Positions 58,685 to 64,000 of a stretch of DNA of 64,000 bases are shown here, piece after piece. The DNA comes from Streptomyces netropsis (GTDB lineage: Bacteria > Actinomycetota > Actinomycetes > Streptomycetales > Streptomycetaceae). A program made the translations under genes and the position numbers. The DNA is taken from positions 372,001 through 436,000 of the forward strand of contig NZ_JACHJG010000003.1 in assembly GCF_014203545.1 (NCBI RefSeq), given 5' to 3'. The notes under the pieces are model-generated. The model did not search any database. It was not told where the DNA came from and saw only the letters and a program-made list of their open reading frames with translations. The number at the start of each line of letters is the position of its first letter. Position 1 is the first letter of the stretch.

Positions 58685-59586
58685 GCCGCCTCCATCCAGA
58701 TGTCGGCGAGCGACTCCTCCAGGCCGATGCGGGGCCGCCAGCCGAGCCGGTCGCGGGCGGTCCGCACGTCGGCCTGCTGCCAGGTGCCGCAGCCGTCGGG
58801 GTAGGGGTACGCGGGCGGGCTGCCCAGGTGCGGGTCGTCCAGCTCGTGCAGGGCGCCGCCGAAGCCCGCGACCCGGGCCAGGAGCGACGCGGCGTCCCGC
58901 AGCCGGACGGCGCGGCCGGTGCCGATGTTGACGGCGCCCTGGGCCGCCGAGAGGGAGGCCGCGTGGACGGCCCGGGCGATGTCGCGCACGTCGACGAAGT
59001 CGCGCTGGACGCCGAGGCCGCTGAGCTTGAGTTCGTTGTCGCCGCTCTGCATCGCGCGGCGCATGGACTCGGCGAGCCGGCCGAGGGGCGAGCCGGCGGG
59101 CGTGCCGGGCCCCACCGGGGAGAAGACCCGCAGCACGATCGCGTCCAGACCGGATCCGAGCACCAGCTCGGTGGCGGCGAGCTTGCTCACCCCGTACGGG
59201 CCGCCGGGGCGCGGCACGGCGTCCTCGGCCGTGGAGGAGCCGGGCTGCGAGGGCCCGTACTCCGAGGAGCAGCCCACCTGCACCAGGCGGGCGCCGCAGC
59301 CGCTGCGGCGCAGCGACTCACAGACCGTGGCGACGGCGACGGTGTTGTGCCGCGCCAGGTCGCGGGCGCCGCCGCGGGTCGCGCCCGCGCAGTTGATCAC
59401 CACGCCGGGGTGGACGGCGTTCAGGAACCGGGTGAGCGCACCGGGGCTACCGGTGGCCAGGTCGAAGCGGACGTCCGCTTCGTCGCCCCGGCCGAGGGCG
59501 GTGAGCTGGACGGCGGGGTCGGCGAGCAGCCGGTCGGCCACATAGCGGCCGAGGTAGCCGTTGGCGCCGAGGAGAAGGACCCTCAT
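58672..59586 (-). CDS. NAD-dependent epimerase/dehydratase (extended SDR)
   Basis: 304 aa from the ATG at 59586, with GAGGG upstream. Rossmann motif LLLGANGYLGRYVADRL at the start, SSEYGPS and catalytic YGVSK intact, and a C-terminal sugar-nucleotide-binding part (RDFVDVRDIARAVHAA, LGWRPRIGLEESLADIW). It probably modifies an NDP-sugar for the glycosyltransferase encoded upstream. It is 127 bp downstream of the membrane-protein gene and overlaps the spherulin-4 gene. Confidence 0.93.
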   Translation of the reverse strand: MRVLLLGANGYLGRYVADRLLADPAVQLTALGRGDEADVRFDLATGSPGALTRFLNAVHPGVVINCAGATRGGARDLARHNTVAVATVCESLRRSGCGARLVQVGCSSEYGPSQPGSSTAEDAVPRPGGPYGVSKLAATELVLGSGLDAIVLRVFSPVGPGTPAGSPLGRLAESMRRAMQSGDNELKLSGLGVQRDFVDVRDIARAVHAASLSAAQGAVNIGTGRAVRLRDAASLLARVAGFGGALHELDDPHLGSPPAYPYPDGCGTWQQADVRTARDRLGWRPRIGLEESLADIWMEAACRI

Positions 59587-59713
59587 CGGTCGCGCCCTCG
59601 CTCTCGCCCGGCGGTGCTGAGGGGGTGAACGGTCATCTTTCTTGCTCCTCTAACGGGGTGTGCGGCGTGCCGCGTGGCGGCGGATCGTGGTCACCGGGCG
59701 AGGGCTCCTCCCC

Positions 59714-60907
59714 CTATGCCTCCGGCGCGGGGGCGTAGGGGGCGCAGGGAGAGGGGCCTGGGCGGATGTGACCCGGCGCGTACGCGAGGTCCCCGCGGCC
59801 ATGGGCGCAGGCGCGGGACAGGGCGGGGAGGGAGTAGGCCAGCAGGGCGAGCGCGGGGACGGCGCACGCCACGAGGGGGAGGGCGGCGGCCCCGTACGCC
59901 TCGGCCGCCCGGGCGACGGGCCGCTCCAGGCCCCCGCACCCGGGCAGCCGTGCCGCGAGGAGCACGCCGAGGGGTGCCGCCTCCGCCGCGCAGGCGGTGA
60001 GCACGGCGGTGACGGCCGCCTTGCCGAAGCCGTGCGCCGCCAGCAGCCGGCCGACGAAGAGGAGCGCGCCGAGGGCCGCCACGGTGGCGTAGGCGAGGAC
60101 GGGTGGTGTGGTGGGCGCCGGGGCGGCGGCGAGCTGGCCCGCGGACTCCAGGGCGGCGGCGAAGGGGCCTCCCAGCCGGGTGCCGGGCGGGGTGGGCGGG
60201 GCTCCCGAGGACACCGCCGTGCGCGCGGCCCACAGGAGCGCGAGCAGCAGGGCGAGGAACAGACCGACCGCGGCGAGGAGCAGTGGCCGTACCCGCGCCC
60301 CGAATTCCGCGAGTCCCCGGCTGGTCGCGAGCGCGCGGCACGCCCGCGTGCCGAACCAGTAGCCGCACCAGGCGGCCGGGGCGACGGCGCAGGCCAGCGC
60401 GACGGCGGTCGGCGCGACGGCCGCGGTGACGGTGGGCAGGGCGAGCCCCTGGCGGCCGCCGAGCAGTTCGACGAGCAGGCGGTCGCCGACGAGGCCGTAG
60501 GCGACCAGCCAGAGGCAGCAGAGCCAGCCCACGAGGCCCCAGCCGTACGGGCTGCGGTCGTACGCCCGCAGGTCGAACGCACCGGGCCCGTGCGCGTCCG
60601 ATCCGTCGGCGGCCGGGACCGCGGGCTCGATCGGCAGCGGCCCGTCCGCGCGCTCCACGCGCGCGTGGATCTCTTCCGCCAGGGAGAACACGTCACGGTG
60701 CCGGCACTCCGCCGCCACCCGGTCCGTGATGCCGCGCGCCTCCAGGGCGGCGGCGAGCTCGAAGGGGTCCGCGGCGCGGGCGCACAGGAGGTGGTGCCGT
60801 TGGATGAGGGTCTTCACCGGATCGGCGGGACCGGCGGGATCCGCGGAGGCTGCGGGTATGCCGGCGGCGGCGGTCGGGGCGCTGTCGTCGGTGAGGGAAG
60901 TCGTCAT
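59714..60907 (-). CDS. Hypothetical multi-pass membrane protein of the GT operon
   Basis: 397 aa; the ATG overlaps the glycosyltransferase stop as ATGA (60904-60907). The N-terminal ~120 residues are soluble (KTLIQRHHLLCARAADPFELAAALEARG), followed by about six membrane helices (for example PLLLAAVGLFLALLLALLWAA). I do not recognise a family; it is not the 12-helix PelG/Wzx type. Coupling to the GT suggests a membrane partner in polymer synthesis or export, which is inferred. Confidence 0.82.
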   Translation of the reverse strand: MTTSLTDDSAPTAAAGIPAASADPAGPADPVKTLIQRHHLLCARAADPFELAAALEARGITDRVAAECRHRDVFSLAEEIHARVERADGPLPIEPAVPAADGSDAHGPGAFDLRAYDRSPYGWGLVGWLCCLWLVAYGLVGDRLLVELLGGRQGLALPTVTAAVAPTAVALACAVAPAAWCGYWFGTRACRALATSRGLAEFGARVRPLLLAAVGLFLALLLALLWAARTAVSSGAPPTPPGTRLGGPFAAALESAGQLAAAPAPTTPPVLAYATVAALGALLFVGRLLAAHGFGKAAVTAVLTACAAEAAPLGVLLAARLPGCGGLERPVARAAEAYGAAALPLVACAVPALALLAYSLPALSRACAHGRGDLAYAPGHIRPGPSPCAPYAPAPEA

Positions 60908-62571
60908 GGGCGGCCCGCCCAGGTGGGTGCGGTGGAACGGCTCCAGGGCAGCGGCGGGTGGGCGTCGGCGGCGTGGGCGAACGGCACGGAGGGGTCCGGG
61001 GGCTCCTGCCGCACCGGGGCGCGGGAGAGGACTTCGAGGTAGATCCCGTGGTACGCGGCCACGTTCTGCCCGACGGTGAAGAGTTCGAGCGCCCGCGCCC
61101 GGGCGGCGGCCCCGAGCCGTGCCCGCCGCTCGGGGTCGCGCAGCAGCGCGAGACAGGCCTCGGCGAGCGCCTTGGCGTCACCCGGCGCGACGACCGGGCC
61201 GGTCCCGCCGATGACGTCCCGCACCACGCCGACGTCGGGCGACACCGTGGCCCTGCCGCAGAGCATCGCCTCCACGAGCGGGGCGGGAAAGCCGTCCACG
61301 GACCCGGCGAGGACCACGACGCTGGCCGAGGCGTAGACGTCCGGGTCGCCGGCTTCCTCGAACGAGACGGTCTCCTCGAACGACACGGCCGGGGCGAGGT
61401 CCGCGGCGGGCCCGGAGTCCGGTGGCGGCCCCGGGTCCGGGGGGCCGACGACACGGAGGCGGACATCGGGCTCGGCCTCGCGGAGCTCGGCGAGCGCCTG
61501 CCACAGGGCGGGTTCGGGGCGGCCGCCCACCCACACCAGGGTGCGGCCGTCGTCCGTGCGGGCCGCACCGGCCCGGTCCACGCCCTCGCCCACCGTGTCG
61601 TAGCGGCTCGGGTCGATGCCGGGGTGGACCGTGCGCAGCCGCTTGTGGTCCGCGCCGCAGCGCTCCTGCCAGCGCCGGTCCCGGGCGTCGCCGTGGGTGA
61701 CGAGCGCGGCCCGGTCGTAGATCTCGGCGGCCAGCCGCCGGTGGAAGGCGGAGAGCAGCGTGCGGACGGCCAGGGACAGACCCGCACCGACTGCCCCGCC
61801 GGGCTCGCCCGTCCTGTCCGCGGCGAGCCCCGCACCGCCCTCCAGCAGGTAATGCGCCCGCAGCCGCACCCCGTACTCGGTGACGAGGAGCGGTGTCCCG
61901 AAGAAGCGTTTGGCCAGCAGTCCCGGCAGCGCGGCGGCGCCGCCCGAGGTCGCGTGGCACAGGTCGACGCCGGCCAGACCCCGGTCGTCGCCGGCGGTGG
62001 CGCCACCGGACGCGCCGTACCAGTCCAGGGACAGCGGGCGCAGCGCCCGCTCCAGGAGCGCGGAGACGAGGAGGAGGTCGGCGACCCGGGTGCCGTAGGC
62101 GGCGGGGTGCGCGCCCGGTGCCCGGCAGGCTCGCTCCAGGGCACGGAGGGCCTGTTCGGAGCGGAGCGCGCCCGCCAGGCCGCCGATGTCGCGGGCCAGC
62201 TCGGCGAGCCCGTACAGACCGTCGGCGAAACGGTACGCCAGGTCCGTCGACGCGAGCGGCCCCGGCGAGCTGATCGCCGCGACCAGTTCACCGAAGTGCT
62301 CGTCGAACGCGCGCCGTTCACGCCGACCGTACGCGCCGTACGCGCGCGCCCCGGCCCGGGCGGCCGGTTCGCCCCACAGCGGGGCCGTGCGCACCCGCCG
62401 CACATGGCCCGGGAGTTCGCACTGCCCGCCCCGCTCCTGACCGGCGCCTCGGCTCAGTGCGTAGATCTCGAAGTCGTGCCGGTCGAGCCCGCGGACCAGT
62501 CGCTCGCACCACCGGCCTCCCTCGCCCGCGGTGTACGGGTACCCACCCTCGGTAAGCAGTCCAACGCGCAC
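60904..62571 (-). CDS. GT4 glycosyltransferase of the PelF (DUF3492) type
   Basis: 555 aa from the GTG at 62571, with GGGGGTG upstream. The N-terminal half is the DUF3492-like region starting VRVGLLTEGGYPYTAGEGGR. The C-terminal half is a GT-B donor domain with RTVHPGIDPSRYD, TLVWVGGRPEPA, ASVVVLAGSVDGFPAPLVEAM (GT4 E-x7-E region) and SPDVGVVRDVIGG. PelF polymerises the Pel exopolysaccharide in other bacteria; the sugar used here is unknown. First gene of a four-gene operon with a membrane protein, an epimerase and a spherulin-4 protein. Confidence 0.88.
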   Translation of the reverse strand: MRVGLLTEGGYPYTAGEGGRWCERLVRGLDRHDFEIYALSRGAGQERGGQCELPGHVRRVRTAPLWGEPAARAGARAYGAYGRRERRAFDEHFGELVAAISSPGPLASTDLAYRFADGLYGLAELARDIGGLAGALRSEQALRALERACRAPGAHPAAYGTRVADLLLVSALLERALRPLSLDWYGASGGATAGDDRGLAGVDLCHATSGGAAALPGLLAKRFFGTPLLVTEYGVRLRAHYLLEGGAGLAADRTGEPGGAVGAGLSLAVRTLLSAFHRRLAAEIYDRAALVTHGDARDRRWQERCGADHKRLRTVHPGIDPSRYDTVGEGVDRAGAARTDDGRTLVWVGGRPEPALWQALAELREAEPDVRLRVVGPPDPGPPPDSGPAADLAPAVSFEETVSFEEAGDPDVYASASVVVLAGSVDGFPAPLVEAMLCGRATVSPDVGVVRDVIGGTGPVVAPGDAKALAEACLALLRDPERRARLGAAARARALELFTVGQNVAAYHGIYLEVLSRAPVRQEPPDPSVPFAHAADAHPPLPWSRSTAPTWAGRP

Positions 62572-62647
62572 GAGTGCACCCCCGTCTCTCCCTGATGGCC
62601 ACGTCGGCAACCGCCGAACGGCAGCGGGAGCACGCTATGCGCGGTCC

Positions 62648-62685
62648 CCGGTGGCGCGATGGACGGTTGTCCGTCGCGCCACCGG
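62648..62685 (-). terminator. Terminator downstream of the Dpp/Opp ATPase gene
   Basis: CCGGTGGCGCGA (62648-62659) pairs with TCGCGCCACCGG (62674-62685), and an inner GGAC/GTCC extends the stem. It lies 49 bases after the minus-strand ATPase stop and before the GT operon start. Confidence 0.85.
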
Positions 62686-62733
62686 AAGGGGTGAACGCAC
62701 GTGACTTTCCGGGAGATGCGGCGTTACTCCGCG

Positions 62734-64000
62734 CTATGCGGCGGCTCCCGCCGGTTCGAGCAGGGGTACGGCCGCCAGCAGACCCTGGGTGTAGGGGTCC
62801 CGGGGCTGCTCGTAGACGGAGTCGGCGGGCCCCTCCTCGACGATCCGCCCGCCGCGCATCACGACCAGCCGGTCGCTGACCTGCCGCACCACGGCGAGGT
62901 CGTGCGCGATGAAGACGAGCGCCAGCCCCAGGTCGCGCTGCAACTCGCCGAGCAGCCGTACGACCTGTGCCTGGGTGGTGACGTCCAGGGCGGAGACGGG
63001 CTCGTCGCAGACGATCAGCCTGGGCTCGGGCGCCAGCGCCCGGGCGATGCCCACGCGCTGGCGCTGGCCGCCGCTGAACTCGTGCGGATAGCGGTGGTAC
63101 GCGCCGGGGTCGAGCCCAACCCGCTCCAGCAGTTCCCGCACCCGCGCGACGATCTCGGCGTCGCCCAGCTTCCCGGCGGCCCGCAGCGGGTCGGCGATCG
63201 ACTCGCCGATGCTGCGCCGGGGGTTGAGCGAGGAGACCGGGTCCTGGAAGACCATCTGCAGCTCGCTGCGGAAGGCCCGCAGCTCCCGCTCGCGCAGTGT
63301 CCCGATGTCACGGCCCCGGTAGCGCAGCTCCCCGCCGGTGGGCTCCAGGAGCCGCACCAGCATCCGGCCGAGCGTCGTCTTCCCGCTCCCGGACTCGCCG
63401 ACGACGCCGACCGTCTCCCCGGCCCGCACGGTCAGCGACACGCCGTCCACGGCGGTGACGGCCCGCTTGCCGCGTCCGAACTCCCGGCGCAGACCGGTGG
63501 CTTCGAGCAGGGCTGTGTTGTCGGAAGGGCCGCCGGAAGGGCCGCCGGAAGAGCCGACGCCGGTCGGCTTGCGGAGGACCGTCCGCCGTACGTTCACCCG
63601 GGGCACGGCCGCCAACAGGTCGCGCGTGTACGTCTCGTCCGGGGCGTCCAGCACCGTGCGGACCGGGCCGCGTTCGACCGCGCGGCCGTCCTTCATCACC
63701 AGCAGGTCGTCGACGCTGCCGGCCGCCACGCCCAGGTCGTGGGTGACCAGGATCAGGCCCATGCCGGTCTCCGCGCGCAGCTCGCGCAGCAGGTCGAGGA
63801 TCTGGGCCTGGACGGTGACGTCGAGGGCGGTGGTGGGCTCGTCGGCGACGAGGAGGCGGGGCTCGCAGGCGAGCGCCATGGCGATGAGGGCGCGCTGGCG
63901 CATGCCGCCGCTGAACTCGTGCGGTCGGGAGCGGGCGCGGCGGGCCGCGTCCGGGATGCCGACCCGGCCCAGCACCTCGACCGCCCGCGCCCGGGCGTCC
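62734..64000 (-). CDS. Fused double ATPase of a Dpp/Opp-type peptide/nickel ABC transporter (5' end missing)
   Basis: At least 422 codons; the start lies beyond the window. The first ABC domain is seen from its signature on ([43 protein letters not shown]). The second is complete: [87 protein letters not shown]. Both nucleotide sites look functional. DppD and DppF are fused in one chain; the permeases and binding protein should lie upstream, to the right of the window. Confidence 0.93.
   Translation of the reverse strand, partial: DARARAVEVLGRVGIPDAARRARSRPHEFSGGMRQRALIAMALACEPRLLVADEPTTALDVTVQAQILDLLRELRAETGMGLILVTHDLGVAAGSVDDLLVMKDGRAVERGPVRTVLDAPDETYTRDLLAAVPRVNVRRTVLRKPTGVGSSGGPSGGPSDNTALLEATGLRREFGRGKRAVTAVDGVSLTVRAGETVGVVGESGSGKTTLGRMLVRLLEPTGGELRYRGRDIGTLRERELRAFRSELQMVFQDPVSSLNPRRSIGESIADPLRAAGKLGDAEIVARVRELLERVGLDPGAYHRYPHEFSGGQRQRVGIARALAPEPRLIVCDEPVSALDVTTQAQVVRLLGELQRDLGLALVFIAHDLAVVRQVSDRLVVMRGGRIVEEGPADSVYEQPRDPYTQGLLAAVPLLEPAGAAA

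Noticed and set aside
62734..64000. Frameshift or gene fusion artefact in the double ATPase
   Set aside because: Both ATPase domains are in one continuous frame joined by a Gly/Ser linker; fused Dpp-type ATPases are known in actinobacteria.

Overview
The window is high-GC actinobacterial chromosome and almost certainly Streptomyces. It has GC-saturated third codon positions, a SigR/RsrA pair, a WblC (WhiB7) with AT hook, a mycoredoxin, CatR-KatA, AdnAB and a ModBC fusion. It reads as core chromosome: I see no insertion sequence, prophage, CRISPR array or biosynthetic gene cluster. From memory, many genes (SRAP, aroA, rsgA, sigR/rsrA, UPF0182, Lon-PDZ protease, zinc metalloprotease, ThiF-like, ABC1 kinase, WblC, UvrD2, mycoredoxin, NudC, AdnAB, ATL, MoeZ) also cluster in mycobacteria (around Rv3193c-Rv3228), so this looks like an old conserved actinobacterial neighbourhood.

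Layout. 1-4.7 kb (minus strand): an unknown gene cut by the edge, an HD-GYP protein, rsrA-sigR, an alpha/beta hydrolase and an abasic-site SRAP protein. 4.8-12.7 kb: an M50 protease, aroA, rsgA and an SMR exporter; then a TetR regulator, hisN, a CBS protein, katA and its Fur-family regulator catR. 12.8-18.3 kb: two initiator tRNA genes flanking a Sel1/TPR protein, then a UPF0182 membrane protein. 18.4-24.4 kb: a PPA1309-like protein, a Lon/PDZ protease, moaE, an atypical SDR, a zinc metalloprotease and a NUDIX hydrolase. 24.4-31.6 kb: three consecutive AIM24-domain genes (one fused to TerD), a YgjP-like metallopeptidase, an orphan ThiF-like protein, an ABC1 kinase and a small zinc ribbon. 31.7-38 kb: wblC with a 97-codon upstream ORF and terminator in its leader, uvrD2, mrx1, nudC and an M20 dipeptidase. 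38-45.8 kb: adnB, adnA and an alkyltransferase-like protein. 45.9-52.1 kb: a large flippase-like pseudokinase protein and a molybdate operon. 52.2-56.6 kb: two paralogous secreted S33 peptidases with a membrane-anchored protein between them. 56.6-62.6 kb: moeZ and a four-gene polysaccharide-type operon. 62.7-64 kb: a double ATPase of the Dpp/Opp type, cut by the edge.

How the genes work together. The strongest theme is thiol-oxidative and antibiotic stress. Perfect SigR promoters (GGAAT-N18-GTT) lie upstream of sigR itself, the mycoredoxin gene and moeZ. WblC, an antibiotic-induced regulator known to activate sigR in S. coelicolor, is encoded in the same window behind what looks like a ribosome-mediated attenuator. 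KatA/CatR adds peroxide defence; SRAP, UvrD2, AdnAB and ATL add DNA repair. MoaE, MoeZ and the Mop/ModA/ModBC genes cover molybdate uptake and cofactor synthesis.

Start codons were chosen from ribosome-binding sites, overlaps and family length. Long ORFs antisense to real genes are GC-bias artefacts and were left out.
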